From the NCBI GenBank assembly GCA_019022495.1, contig JAFEKR010000097.1, forward strand, positions 1-60,883: a stretch of 60,883 nucleotides of DNA, given 5' to 3'. The position numbers and the translations under genes were made by a program. How positions within the stretch are numbered: the first letter of the stretch is position 1; the number at the start of each line of letters is the position of its first letter. Positions 12,173 to 24,517 of the stretch are shown piece by piece. Under the pieces are notes generated by a model. That model was not told the origin of the DNA. It was given only the letters and a program-made list of their open reading frames with translations, and did no database searches. The stretch is from Epichloe hybrida. Its lineage: Eukaryota > Ascomycota > Sordariomycetes > Hypocreales > Clavicipitaceae.

Positions 12173-13189
12173 TACCCCCTATAGCTAAGATAACTATTAA
12201 AGCTAATAATCTAAGGTGTAGGAAGAGATTATAAATAATCTCTAGTATTATGATTAGGCAGGAATCTTCCTTATACTAATTCTATAGCAGAAGTCCCTGT
12301 GTATTTAACCTAATAAAGGCTTTATAAAGCTATTTACAAGCATCTCGGAGGTCTTTATCTAATTTACCTTAATATTACCTATCGCACACTATTCTTAAAT
12401 CCACATCTGATTTATATTAAGGTGCTTAAGGCTAGTTTAAAGCCTTCCTTCTATATGTTTAGTAATTTAGATTATTTACTTATTATTATACTAAATAATT
12501 AAGAGCGGCGGAATACGTACGTTAATATTATAAAGCAGCCTACTAAGAGAAATACGCTCTTTTGCACTATAATTCAGGGCAAAGAGCTTTACTTTTATAC
12601 TTAAAGTTATTACGTAATATTACCTTCCGGACTTCTAATTAATCACAGCGCTATACATAATAAAGACGTAGCCTTATGTTAACTTCTAAGTCTTAGGATT
12701 ATTACTAAGTGAAGTATCTATACTAGAAAACAACATATTAAAGCTATCTACGCCTAAATATTATAAATAAAACTTCTTTATGTTCTAAGCGTATAATAGA
12801 GCACCCTATACTAGCTTAATGTGCTTTACTAACGGATTTATTATAAAAGAGGCTAGCTTTAAAGCTATAAACACTATATTAGGTCTTCCAATAATGTAAA
12901 GGTACACTAAAGAGCCTATAATTGCTTTGTAGTAGCTAATTTCTTTATCTAAAGCTTTGTTATTATTTAGGTAGATTATGGCTATTAGGAGAGGAGCTAT
13001 AATTAAGCTTTTTAACTTATTATTAATAATATTAGGAATAAACTTCTAAGCGATCTTTCGAATATATGATTCCTGTGATAACTATATCTCTTTAGTTTCG
13101 CGATTTCTAATGATTTTAATGCCTAGGAACTATTTTAATTTACCTTAGTCCTTAATATCTAGGCTGTTCATTAATTGCTTGTGTAATTC

Positions 13190-13280
13190 TTTAAATTCTA
13201 CTTTAGATCTATTAGGGTATAGTACTACAATATTATCTACATAGAAAAATAGGATAAAATCATCCTTTATGAAAATATAC
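13190..13280 (-). pseudogene. copia reverse transcriptase core remnant
   Basis: Minus-strand translation reads KDDFILFFYVDNIVVLYPNR. YVDN is the catalytic YVDD box with one D-to-N change, which a single G-to-A transition explains. It fixes the element as Ty1/copia-like and minus-strand. Confidence 0.75.
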
Positions 13281-15169
13281 AGGTTCTCTTTCCCTTAGAT
13301 AAAGCTAAGCTCTAAAAGAAATCTTATTAAATAAAGAAACTAATATTAGGGAGCTTCCTATAGCCTATATAAAGCTCTAATTATCTTCTAGAGATAACCT
13401 TTTGCGTTTATACCCTCTAGAGGCTTGCAGAAGATAGGTTCTTTAAGTTCTATATATAGGAAGGCATTTTAAATATTATATTATTAAGTATTAAGATTAT
13501 TAGCATAGCAAACCATAAGTAGTATTTATAGAGATTAAGAGGCAAGCGTTATAGTATAGTTATTAAGGTTATCCTTTAGTTATTAATTACCTTATACTAC
13601 TATTTAAGCCTTAAACTCTATAACTATGCCTTTTTTATTAGTTTTGTATTTAAAAACCTAGCTAAGGTTAATAATTTCCTTATGCTTATTAGGATTAATT
13701 AGTTCCTTAGGTATATCCTCCTAGTAGTTTAAGAATAGAAGCTTTAAAAGCTCCTTTATAATTGCTTTCTTCTAGTAGTTATAATATAGTAATGCTATTG
13801 CCTAGTAATAATAGGTAGGTTCTAAAGGCATATCTTTAATTTATAAATTATACTAAGTTTCTTAGAGCGCTATAGAGAAAGTAAAAGAAAACTATACCTA
13901 CTTAGCTTTCCTTAAATCCTTTTATTAATATTTTCTAGTTATAATATTATTTAAATTAATACTATTATTACAGGGACTATAATTCTCTATAGTCTTACTA
14001 CTCTTAGTAGTAATTTCGCTAGTCTCTATAGTAGTCTTCACGTGTTTAGCTATTATATTACTTATAAATTTATTAATCTTATAAAATAGCGTATTATTAC
14101 CTTATACCTAAAGCTCTATGTTCTCTATAGTAACTAGTGCCTTATAAGAAAAGTTAGGAGGGGTTAGAAAAGCACTAATATAGCCGCTTTCTTATCCTAA
14201 TATATAAGGTAGTGTTTTTACTTTAAACTAATTATTTTCTTGCTTTATAACTAAGGGCTAAAAGTTATAATTCTCCTCTTCTAGGTCTATTCCTATAAGG
14301 TCTTAACTAATTTCTTTATTAAGGTCTTTAGCTTTAAGCTCTTTAAGTAGTATAATTATTAATATCTTCTCTTTCTAGGCTAATTTAATCTCTTCTTCTA
14401 GTTTAAAGAATAAAGCCTTATTAAACTATATACACACTAATATAATAACCTTATAATTATAAAGGGTTAAAACCTAGATAATATACTAAGATTTACCCTT
14501 GTAACCTATAAGGTATCTAATGTAAGCTTTCTACTCTAACTAAGGGATTAAGTTATTTAATTTAATATGCTCTAGGGCTTTTATTATTATAGGAAACGCT
14601 TTATATCTATAAGCTTAGAGGTATGAAATTAAGGGCTTTTAGGTCTCTAATATCTACGAATAGGTAGGGATGGTTTTCCTAGCCTAATTTCACCAAAGTT
14701 TATATAGTGTAATCTATTTCCTATAATACTTAAAAGGTATTTGATTTAATAGATAAACCGCTGTGTTAAATATCTTATTATTAAGTTCTAATAGGAATCT
14801 AGCCTCTAGACTTAATATACAGGCCTTTTGCTTAACTACGCCCCTAGATCTCTCTGCCTTGCTATTCTAACTAGGTATTAAGGGAGCTAAATTATAGACT
14901 ATAATACCCGCGAGGGCTATCTTATCCTTTATGTTCTCTATAAAGAGGGCCTTTTTAATATTACTATGTAAAAATCATAGCTAAACCCTAAATTAAGTGC
15001 TTAGAAACACCGCTATTATACAGAAGCTATTACAAATTCTATCCTTTAATTTAAATAAGTAAAAGAATTACATTAAGGTTATAAGGTATATAAAAACACA
15101 CTAATACCTATTGCTATTCTAATAAGGAGAGTTATAGTACTCTAGATTAACTAAAAGCCTATAACCTAG

Positions 15170-15370
15170 TCCTTAAGGAAGTCCTTTAGGTATAACCTAT
15201 AATCTCTAGCACTTAGCTTTGCCTATAGCATAGATCTCACACTCTATAAGCTTAGGTCCTATTAATTTAACGCCTAAAGTCACATTTATAAGCTCTGTAA
15301 AAGCCCTTTTGCCTAGATAACCACTTCTATAATGCTAGAGATTTATATCTTCTCTTATAGGTAGCCTAAG
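15170..15370 (-). pseudogene. copia GAG-pre-integrase remnant
   Basis: Minus-strand translation reads a stop followed by HYRSGYLGKRAFTELI and later LIECEIYAIGKAKC, corresponding to the LWHxRLGHLG motif and the zinc-binding cysteines upstream of copia integrase. The W codon has become a stop, as RIP would cause. Confidence 0.65.
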
Positions 15371-17138
15371 AGCTCTGCTTAATATAGTGTTAGCCTCTTT
15401 TAGGTCTTCTAATAGCCTTAAAAGCATATAAAGCTTATTAATATCGTGTACCCTAGCCATAGGCTAATTTCCTTTGTAAAGAAATCCTTTCTTTTAATTC
15501 TAGAAGATACCTGCCTTTATTATAATCGTTGCTAATACTAGATTAACATGGAATTTAGGAATAAACAAAGCTATCTCTAATACGATAGTTCTTGCTCTTT
15601 ATAATACAGGATCTATAACAGATATGCTTATAGGCCCTTAACCTAAAGCTATATAGATTATGCCACTAGCCTTAATCTCTATTACTATATCCTTATTAAA
15701 TTTAGATTATTTAAACCATTAGATATTATTAAAGATATAAATGTTTGCTTTAGAGTTATAGAGAACTATATTCCTTCTTAATTCTAAGTTATTCCTAGCG
15801 TTTAATGAATTTACGCTTTCCTTTAATAATTTCACGCGCTTAAAGTATATAAATAATAATATATTAGCTAACTTTTTGCCTAGAGTAATAGCTACTAAGT
15901 TATTTATAGGGTTCTATGAAGGTATAATAATCTTATTACCCTTTTTCTCTAGCTTCTAATTTATAGCCTTTGATTTCTCCTATAGGTTAGCCTTAAGATA
16001 CTTCTTAATATTCTCTTTAGAGTTTTTCCTAACTTCCTAGTTCTTTAGAGTAGCTTCTAGCTTATAGAGAGCCTTAAATAAATTATAGGATTCCTATTAC
16101 TTTAAGGTATTCTTTATATTGTGATTCGTATATCTAGGGCACTTAGGCTTCTCTAGCTTTATTAAATTATTTAATCTATTACTTATAAGAGTATTAGTAG
16201 TCTTTAGTTCCTTTAATAGGGCCTTATAGTCCCTTTTAAACTTGGTAATAGCTTTGATTAAGCTTATTTTCGTCTCTTTATTAAGTAGGTTATTTTACTT
16301 CTTCTAAAATAACTTATATTTACTTTAAAGAGGTGTAATAAACTTATATAGTATTATCTCTTTAGTCTATTAGGTCCCTAGGTCTAGATAATTTCTCTAA
16401 AGTACTTTGATTATCATAGCTTACTTATACTAATTGCGAGTACCTTTAGCTTGTAAATAATTATTTAAATAGTTCTCTATAAGGATTAGTATTTTCTTTA
16501 TGTTTAGCTTATACTACTTATAAAGAAGTAAGAGTATCCTTTAGATATAATATTAGATAGACTCCTTCTCCTTAACCTTAGTGTTAAAGTTAAGGGAAAC
16601 TTAAATATTCTTTAAAAGGGTCTTATAAATATATTCCCTAATCTTTAGTATTTATTTAGCTAGATTATAATACTTTATAAGCTTAAATTAAAGCTCCTTA
16701 TATTTAAAATTAAAGCAATCCTTTGTATCTTTATATACTAGCTTCTAATCCTTAAGAGTATTAGGGTTATTCTCTATAATCTCTAGTCTCTAACCTCTCT
16801 ATAAGTATGTAGGTATTATAGGTTCTTTAAGTAATTTAACCTTATTTAGGATAATATACTCCTAGACCCTATAGGATTCTATATAATTCTTAATCTATGT
16901 AAACCACTTAATCTAGTCCTTCTCTAATAATAATACTATATTTAGAGTTTCTTTAGATATATTAAAGGGGAATATACTATATAAGGGAAGTGTAGGATAT
17001 GTTAATTAACTGTTAATTAATATAATAAGGGCGTTTATCTTGTAATATTAGTAAGCGTTAATTTAATTAATCTAATAGAGCTTAATAACCTTAAAGTTAA
17101 TAATAAATTTAGCAATAGAAACCACCTAGGCTTATAAC

Positions 17139-17358
17139 TATTAGATAAGGGTGTAGATAGATAATGAAAAGTGTTTAATTTGATTAATTAGAGGTGCAGA
17201 CAGTAGCTAACTTTTGTACCTAAAGGGTACACAGTGCGCTATGGTAATAACTAGTCTACGGAGGTACTTCTAATATATTCGTCTCCACTGATGTTTTATC
17301 CTAGTTAATGCGCGCCCCTCGCCCACACATCCAATGCTTCAGGGAGCTCTTCCTGACA
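17139..17358 (-). repeat. LTR of copia element, right copy (220 bp)
   Basis: Starts TATTAGA where the left copy has TGTCAGG and ends with intact CCTGACA. The last 70 bp keeps more G and C than the left copy, so the two LTRs have mutated at different sites. It is the 5' LTR relative to the element. Confidence 0.92.
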
Positions 17359-17363
17359 ATTAC

Positions 17364-17789
17364 TCAATAAAATATTATTCTTATATAAAGTATAAAGAGA
17401 TTTGTATGCTTATTAATCCTAACCGTCATTTTCCTTATCTTTAATAATACTCAATTTACTCAATTACCCTCGTCGTTGAAAAATTCGAAAATCATTTAAG
17501 GGGTGTAGTGTACCTCACTACATATGTAAGCTTGCTACTCGTGCCCCGCTCCACCTTACTAGTACATAGGTGCAACAGAAGCCAAGCCCATAATATTAGC
17601 TGTCATTTTCGTCGCATCCCCGTTAAATGGTGGGAAAGCCACCTCGTTTCGTCTTTTGTTCAACCTACCAGATATCAAAGCTCTCCCCGGACTTCCCTCA
17701 GCACCTTGTCTATTCATCGATCAGCCATCAGCTTCTACGCGCCTGAATTTCTGTTACTAAAGACGGCATTCGTTCTCAGCTTCTTGACC
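17364..17789. promoter_or_regulatory. 5' flank of the BAR-protein gene
   Basis: 426 bp between the copia target duplication and the start codon. Its first 100 bp is AT-rich; the rest is pyrimidine-rich and gene-like in composition. No specific binding site can be named. The retroelement edge lies close enough that silencing could spread into this promoter, which is inference. Confidence 0.4.
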
Positions 17790-19129
17790 ATGGATTTCAA
17801 GAACTTGGGCAAGAACTTCTCGTAGGTGCAGCCACTCATTGGAACTACTTTCAAGAACTACTTTCAAGAACAACCACCAGCAACATAACAACAAGCTTTC
17901 TTACCTGGTAATATAGTGATTTCAGTGCGTCGCTGACGCCTTCTGCCTCGCGTATCTTCCAATTCACGAAAGAGCAGTTTGGTCAGGCCGAAGATAAAGT
18001 ATGGGATCTGTTAACTTTGGGTCACGCCTATCTTCTGCATTCGCTAATGAGGTCATTCTATCCTAGACCCAGCTGCCCCCTGACTATATTGATCTGGAGA
18101 AGAAAGTGGATGCATTGAAGCAGGCCCATCAAAAGATGATTGCAGTAACGTGAGTGTCCGTGGTGCTCCAAAATGATATCGTGGTCTCTTTGCAAGCTTG
18201 CACTAAATCTGTTCTGCGAACAGCTCGCAATATTCGAACGAGGCGTACGATTACCCCCCCAACATCAAAGAAACATTCCAGGATCTGGGGAGAACTGTCA
18301 GCGAAAAGGTTTCGCTTCTTTCCTCAGCAACGACCACCGCGGAGGCGCAGGCTGCTCTCATCGCACCTCCAAGCGCAAAGCCGCAGCCCAAGACATTTAG
18401 CCATGCTGTTGCAAGAGCCAGCCTGGCAAGTAGCCAGCTTCTGCACCAAAATCATACTGGAGCTGGCGAAGACCCATTGGCAACGGCTCTTGAAAAGTAT
18501 GCCGTCACAATGGAAAGGGTTGGCGAGTTTCGTCTTGCACAGGACTCTCAAATTCAAAGCAGTTTTCTCGCCGGTTGGAACACAACACTGAACACCAACC
18601 TGAACTTCGCCACTCGAGCTAGAAAGAATGTTGAGCGGTCTAGACTGTCTCTTGATGCTGTCAAAGCACACGCAAAGGGAACAACTTTTAAGCTGGGCGG
18701 GCAGGGTTCTCGTGCCGACCAACAGCATGAAGAACAAGAGCTTAGTCCTGAGGCACAAGAGGAGATCGAGAAAGCGGAAGATGAATTTGTGACTCAGACC
18801 GAGGAGGCGGTTGGAGTAATGAAGAATGTGAGTCCTCGTGAAAGCTGATATCACTCGTATGACACGCACCTAATTGTTCTTTCAATCACCAGGTTCTGGA
18901 CTCCCCTGAGCCCCTTCGCAATCTGTCTGAGCTTATTGCCGCCCAGCTTGAGTACCACAAGAAGGCTTACGAGGCCCTCAGTGAACTCGCACCGATTGTC
19001 GATGGTTTGCAGACCGAGCAAGAGGTAAGTTGTTGACCGAAACCAACTCATGTGTGCTTCGAACATAGTAAGAACTAACTGATCAACCGCCAGGCCAGCT
19101 ACCGAAAGAGTCGTGAGGAAGCTTCGTAG
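17790..19129 (+). CDS. BAR-domain protein, Gvp36-like
   Basis: Predicted 319-residue protein from six exons: 17790-17821, 17926-17998, 18067-18149, 18224-18827, 18893-19024 and 19094-19129, all with GT...AG introns that keep one frame. It begins MDFKNLGKNFSASLTPSASR, continues IFQFTKEQFGQAEDKTQLPPDYIDLEKK across two junctions, and ends SYRKSREEAS. It matches fungal BAR proteins related to yeast Gvp36, peripheral proteins that bind curved Golgi and endocytic membranes. The BAR region covers most of the chain as long charged helices (LEKKVDALKQAHQKM; LEYHKKAYEALSELAPIVDGL). An Ala/Pro-rich linker lies near residues 105-125. Length is normal. The role in vesicle traffic is by family only. Confidence 0.9.
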
Positions 19130-20170
19130 TGACGAGAAACTGGGCCTCTTATCATGTTACTTTGCCATGAGCAGCAGATTGCCCTTTATTTTGACTTGCG
19201 CGGGCTCCGTCATGCTGTAGTGTACAAATGTCGCCCGAAAGCTGCTAGATCGCAGATTGTAAAGGTACAAAGTACCGCTGTTGTAGCTTACTTGATTGTT
19301 TCATTTTGTCGCGTTTGTTTTTATGTTCTGGAATTTTATATCCGTTTTTCACATAGTCTTTTCGCAATTAGAGGAGACGACAAGACGAGGAGGTCCTCCC
19401 CTTAGTGCAACATGCAATCATCTCATGACTAAATACGGAATAATTACTCCATACAAACTCTGTACGTAGAAATAATCACTTAAGCTATGTGATGAGGAAA
19501 ACGAATAATTGTTTTTCGTTTTTAAAAGTTTGTTTCTCCGTAATAAATGCTGGACACACCTAGCTAGGTACTTATTTTGCCTAATAAAAATCATTGCATT
19601 GAAGGGAACTTTATATACACTACTAAATTATACTATAATATTTATACTAGCAATTGTCCAAGTTATGAAGAGCTACATTGCATGTCTTATACCAGCTTAG
19701 AGGGGGCTTGCCGCGAGTAAGGCTACTGCTTATAGCTACTGTAGCTATTATTAATACCAAATTTCTTATAAAATGATGATTGCTGCTTAGGAGGCCTTTA
19801 TGGCCTGCGATGCATCGCGATGCTCGAATTCGAGGTGTTGTTAAAGGCCTAGTACGCGTTGCGTAGAGTTCTCTTGCCGCGTAATGTTTGTCAAAATTAC
19901 ACTCCACTCAGCCAACTCAAAAAAGTGGGTCAGTACGCAAGTGTAGTCAAGTCTTACGGTCAAGGAGATGAAGCTGCTGCTTGTTAGTCCGTACTAACAT
20001 CCGCTTCTCTCACTTCGCAGAGCGCAGAGCGTTTAGTCTGTATTTTCTTTTTGTCTCTAGACATTGACAACCTCAGTTCAGTTACCCTGTCTTCTTCTGT
20101 TCAGAGCAGCACAAATATTTTTGCCAACACAACGAAAGGTTCAGTCACACGGTTGCAGTCGCTCGCAGCA
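19130..20170. other. Intergenic region with MITE relics upstream of cystathionine beta-lyase
   Basis: No coding region is supported. The middle part is AT-rich and holds two stretches matching the foldback MITE at 26885-27141, listed separately. The 3' end is a pyrimidine-rich leader ending in TTTGTCTCTAG at 20061, which resembles an acceptor site and might indicate a 5'-UTR intron. Confidence 0.5.
19560..19972. mobile_element. Degraded, interrupted copy of the foldback MITE
   Basis: 19600-19660 matches one inner arm of the element at 26885-27141 (CACTACTAAATTA, ACTATAATATTTATAC). 19924-19972 matches its outer arm (TGGGTC, GTACGCAAGTGTAGTC, TCTTACGGTC, AAGGAGATG). About 250 bp of unrelated sequence separates them where the second inner arm should be. 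It lies 200-600 bp upstream of the cystathionine beta-lyase start. Confidence 0.6.
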
Positions 20171-21577
20171 ATGGTTTCGTCTACTGCCACAAGTGATAAC
20201 GTGCCGAAGTTCCCGGGAGGACCTGCGCAGAGGACCGATCTTGACGGCCACGACTTGCCGCCATCTCCCGCACCATCAAGCCCTCGCAACGGTCGGCGGC
20301 GATATGCATTGGCGACAGAGCTGGTTCACACAGAGGGCAAAGACCAGTACGGAGCCTCCAGCATTCCCATCTACCAGTCCGCTACTTTCAAGCAAGCTTC
20401 AGCTGCTGGAGGTCAGCAGGAGTACGATTACACTCGATCCGGCAACCCTACTCGAACACATCTCGAGAGGCATCTAGCGAAAATAATGAACGCGAACCGC
20501 GCACTAGCAGTGAGCTCAGGCATGGGCGCATTGGACGTGATTACTCGCCTGCTGCGACCAGGCGACGAAGTCATTACTGGAGACGATCTTTACGGCGGAA
20601 CTCATCGCCTGCTTACTTACATGGCGACCAACCAGGGTATCACGGTCCATCATGTCGATACTACCAGAGTTGAGGCGGTTCAAGAACGAGTATCAGACAA
20701 GACTGCCATGGTCCTGTTGGAGACGCCGACAAATCCCCTGATCAAGATTGTTGATTTGGCTTCCATTGCGCGCATGGCTCATGATGCCAACCCCAAGGCG
20801 TTAGTAGTTGTCGACAATACTATGCTCTCTCCGATGCTATGCAACCCCTTAGACTTGGGTGCCGATATCGTTTACGAATCTGGAACCAAATACTTGTCTG
20901 GCCACCACGATATCATGGCTGGCGTAATTGCCTGTAATGAGGCTGCCATTGGGGACAAACTGTTTTTTACTATCAACTCGACAGGTTGCGGTCTCTCTCC
21001 AAATGACTCGTTCCTACTCATGCGCGGTGTCAAAACGCTGGCCATTCGCATGGAAAAACAACAGGCTAGTGCGCAAGCGATCGCGGAATTTCTCGAGTCT
21101 CACGGTTTTCGGGTGCGCTACCCCGGTCTTAAATCACATCCACAGTACGACCTACACTGGTCCATAGCTCGAGGAGCCGGCGCAGTTTTGTCTTTCGAAA
21201 CAGGCGATGCAGGTATCTCGGAGCGAATTGTGGAAGCTGCTCGTTTGTGGGCAATCAGTGTAAGCTTTGGATGTGTGAACAGCCTCATTAGTATGCCCTG
21301 CCAAATGAGCCATGCTAGCATTGACGCCAAGACTCGGAGAGAGAGGCAAATGCCCGAAGATATCGTTCGTCTTTGTGTTGGTATAGAAGACGCTAATGAT
21401 TTAATCGAGGACTTATCTCGTGCAGTAAGAGTTTTCGCTATATGTCTTATACATTACCTTACTAATTCGATACTGCGATAGCTTGTCCAAGCCGGTGCTG
21501 TTGCTGTTACATTGGACGGGTTCCATGCTACAGGAAGCGCTGAAGAGGTCGGCAAGCAGCCGCTGATTGCGGACTAA
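20171..21577 (+). CDS. STR3: Cystathionine beta-lyase (PLP-dependent)
   Basis: Predicted 449-residue protein from exons 20171-21424 and 21482-21577. It belongs to the Cys/Met-metabolism PLP enzyme family and most resembles fungal cystathionine beta-lyase (yeast Str3, Aspergillus metG), which cleaves cystathionine to homocysteine, pyruvate and ammonia. Seen: ATELVHTEGKDQYGASSIPIYQSATF, the YDYTRSGNPTR substrate/PLP region, SSGMGALD, the Asp-containing VVVDNTMLSP, and the PLP-lysine motif ESGTKYLSGHHD with Lys at about residue 240. The C-terminus (GFHATGSAEEV) is complete. The frame is open upstream to 20051 without an ATG, so the start at 20171 is preferred. The product could also be called cystathionine gamma-lyase on homology alone. 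Confidence 0.9.
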
Positions 21578-22184
21578 ATGACTCCATCTGCAAAAGTCAT
21601 GATTTACCATCCGGTAACACGCTCTACTTTACTTGGCTATGCTGTTGTGCAAAGGTGAGAATAGTTATTCAGAAACACGCAGCAGTGTGTCAATGCCGTC
21701 ATGCAATCAACTAAATTTAATTGCATAGAGTCGGGTCTTAAACCACATAGAACAACCTGGGATAGTCATAAAAGCGTATCCAGGCGGAAAACTGCGCCTC
21801 GGGGCTCGTGATTAGAGGCAAAGAAATGTATTAAGGATAGGAATCATTGCTACATCATGACAACATTGGCCACTTGACATATCGCAGTTTCAACTCGGTG
21901 ATTAGCGCAACCAATTATGTACACAAAGGAAACCTCTTGGATTTATTTTAAGACACGGAGTGATGAAGTAAATTCCATACGGTCATCAGTTTCTCGATTC
22001 TGAGTCATTGATAACAAGAGCAGAAACAAGTCACGGCGTCATTGTATATGATCATCGTTGCAAGAACAAGAAATGAAGACCAAGTTTGGCTCAGAAGTAG
22101 AAGGGACATGACAGATTAAGTCCAAGAATTCTTATGGCTCTCCCTATTGTCCTAACTAATCAACATGAACTTGAAAAGGAAAAA
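21578..22184. other. Convergent 3' intergenic region, no gene
   Basis: About 600 bp between the stops of the cystathionine beta-lyase and SERINC genes. It must contain both 3' UTRs. No coding region, repeat or RNA gene was recognised. Confidence 0.5.
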
Positions 22185-23800
22185 TTATGAGAAATCGAAT
22201 CGTTCAGGGAGAACAATGGGTGCGACCAAGCTCCAAATGTAAAGACCATAACATACCCAAGCACTAACGATCTTGATCCAGCTAGCTGCATATGTTCGGC
22301 CCACGGTGGCGAAGTCCCCATTCTTGGTGCTTTCTTCGGACTGCATTGTCAACAAGGTTGAAACCCATGCGGTAGCCAGGAAAAAGATTATGTGAAACAC
22401 GGTGTAGCTGTATTGTGTCCGAGACCGTTCGTCATCATGAGGCGTATCATCACCTGAGTCACTCTCGTCTTCTGAAAGAAGAGCGTCGGCAGGCAAACTA
22501 CCTTCCTCTACAGCCCGCCTTAGGGCTTCAGCTCTCATCTCTCTCCGAGCACTAGGTTGTTGCGTGACCAAGTCGTGCTCGTCATCATCGGGCAGTCGTA
22601 TACCGTTTGGGTTGTTACCAAGACCGAGACTTTGTGTAGCTGCACGGGTCGTTGTGTATGCAACAGTCAGCATAGTGACGATTGCACCAATGACGACCGA
22701 TGTTGTCCGAGTCCCCTGAGCCCGAATCAACGGATTGCAATGCTTGTCGTCTGGTTCCATGGACACAGCAGACATTGTGAGATAAGTGCAATAAATCGCG
22801 ACCATGGCAGCTTGTGCCAAACCAGCCTTCGGATTGACCTCTTGTATACTCGGGTGAATAGATATGACAGACACCACCAGCCAAAAGAGCATGTTTATGG
22901 TGATGACGGCCTGGTTCATGTGGCACTCACCCTTTGCAAAAAAAATATACTGCAGCACTGTCATGGCAATTGATCCAATATACATAGCCAGGGTGCTTCC
23001 GATGAGAACAAACCGCCAGAACCTCGAATCTGTATCCTCGATCTGAACCAGACAATACTCGGCCCACGTATGTGCTAAATCAACGAGAAGAACTAGTCCG
23101 AGAATGAGGAAAAGCATAGCGCAAATCAACGATATGTAGTTTCCCCAAAAAATGAAGAACTCATTCGGTATGAGAAAGGCGACAACTATTAATGCAAGCC
23201 AGACGATGACTTTAGGGCCCCAATACCCATTTTGTATCGCGGCTCGAGGATGCTTCGAGGACGTGACACCAAACAGCAAACCGGCGAGAACGATATGGAA
23301 GAGGCCGAGCGCAAAATTAATTCGGTGCACAGCAAGCCACCCGTAACATTCGCCCTTCGGGCAGTTGATCTTGACGTAATCCAGAGCTAGGTGTTGTAGT
23401 TTTTCGATCGCCCAGGGAGTGAGCATTATCCATGCTAAAATCGAATTCACCAGAAGCAGGAGGGCGTATGCAATACGTGTAGCGACACTTCAACAACTAT
23501 TAGTCGCCATTTAAATTACATAGCTCCTTGTTCTCCCCGGGTAGCGGGTTGAGAGACGAACTATGTGAAGTTAGAACAACAGTGTAGACATACCTGTTAC
23601 CACACTTGCCACAAGCACTGCAAACCATGGAACAGGTCGCAGCACCACAGCAGCTTGCCGCAAAGGAGACAATCTATAAATTTAGTTTGTCAAAGGTCGA
23701 TCTGCGAAGAAGAGAAAAAAACCCATCTGGGGAATTCAGATTACCGTACAGTGCCTATGCTCGGGACTGCGAGCAGCGGAAGGGACAAGAGGGCACCCAT
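22185..23800 (-). CDS. TMS1: SERINC/TMS1-family multipass membrane protein
   Basis: Predicted 477-residue protein, exons 23800-23750, 23673-23594 and 23487-22185. The N-terminus MGALLSLPLLAVPSIGT joins IVSFAASCCGAATCSMVCSACGKCGNS and then VATRIAYALLLL, the Cys-rich start typical of the family. About ten hydrophobic segments follow, with SERINC landmarks: the INCPKGECYGWLAVHRINFA loop, the IPNEFFIFWGNYI segment, and the Cys-containing NPLIRAQGTR loop. An acidic cytosolic loop (SEDESDSGDDTPHDDERSRTQ) precedes the last two membrane segments, the usual position in fungal members. SERINC proteins were proposed to add serine into membrane lipids and more recently shown to scramble lipids; this gene's role is inferred from family. 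The long 3' exon alone gives a false start inside the true protein. Confidence 0.9.
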
Positions 23801-24517
23801 CTTGGCTGAGCGAAGTGCAACCAGTGGTGTGTCGTATTCGGAAGCCTTTTCAGGTCGAAATCGTGGCTTGAAGGGATGAGTCTTTTCGACAGAACTGACC
23901 GTCTACGCCCGGGTCATAGGGGAGACGTGTGGAATAGCGATATTGTTTGCGAAGCTAACAGGTGAGGATGTGGACTCGAGCTGATCGTCAGGTTCGCGTT
24001 CATCCATATCAAGTGGAGAACAGAGGTGGTCCAGCTGCTTACGTAAAGCAGGGTGTGCGAAGTCCTACAGAAATTACCCCTACAGGACTGTGCACACCAT
24101 ATCCTTAACAGTATTTCCATACGCCCTGCGATTTGCAATGCTCATCTGTTAATACGTGTCAGAAGAATAATCAAAAGCATGTGACACTTGCCAGCGTGAC
24201 TTTGACGTGTCATCTTCATTTAATATCATTGGTGCAGCATGCTATGGAGGGCCCCGGTTGCAGTACAGGCAGATGCGTCCACCAAAGCACAAATGCACAA
24301 ATTTGTGCTGCATATCACATCACACCTTCTTCCTTACAGTGGTGATTCCTCTACAGTATTCTCTCTGGTAAATCCGTTCACGTATACTGTAGCAGTCATG
24401 TTACGATGCAATGAGGAAAATTTCTGTCGGGATGCGCAGGCCGTTCGTGGGTAGCGGTTCGAGTCATTACGCCGCAGAAGGTGAGCAAGAGAATCCAATA
24501 TTACATCTCTCAATATC
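23801..24517. promoter_or_regulatory. Divergent promoter region
   Basis: 717 bp between the SERINC start (minus) and the start of the 286-residue protein (plus). It must hold both promoters. No named binding site can be supported. A GGTTCGAGTC string near 24457 resembles a tRNA B box but no tRNA folds around it. Confidence 0.4.

Larger units (their letters stand above)
11953..17358 (-). mobile_element. Complete Ty1/copia LTR retrotransposon (5,406 bp), RIP-mutated
   Basis: Two 220-bp LTRs (11953-12172 and 17139-17358) bound the element, and the 5-bp target duplication ATTAC is perfect at 11948-11952 and 17359-17363. Terminal TGTCAGG and CCTGACA are inverted. Minus-strand reading gives a GAG-pre-integrase motif near 15365-15180 (HYRSGYLGKRAFTELI) and a reverse transcriptase core at about 13270-13200 (ILFFYVDNIVVLYPN, the YVDD box). 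Integrase therefore precedes RT, as in Ty1/copia. A purine-rich GGGGGTA tract next to 12173 fits the polypurine tract of a minus-strand element. All frames are broken by stops. LTR differences that I compared are transitions only. Confidence 0.93.

Noticed and set aside
24380..24480. Possible tRNA: a GGTTCGAGTC string resembling a B box
   Set aside because: No A box, acceptor stem or anticodon arm could be placed around it at the right distances.
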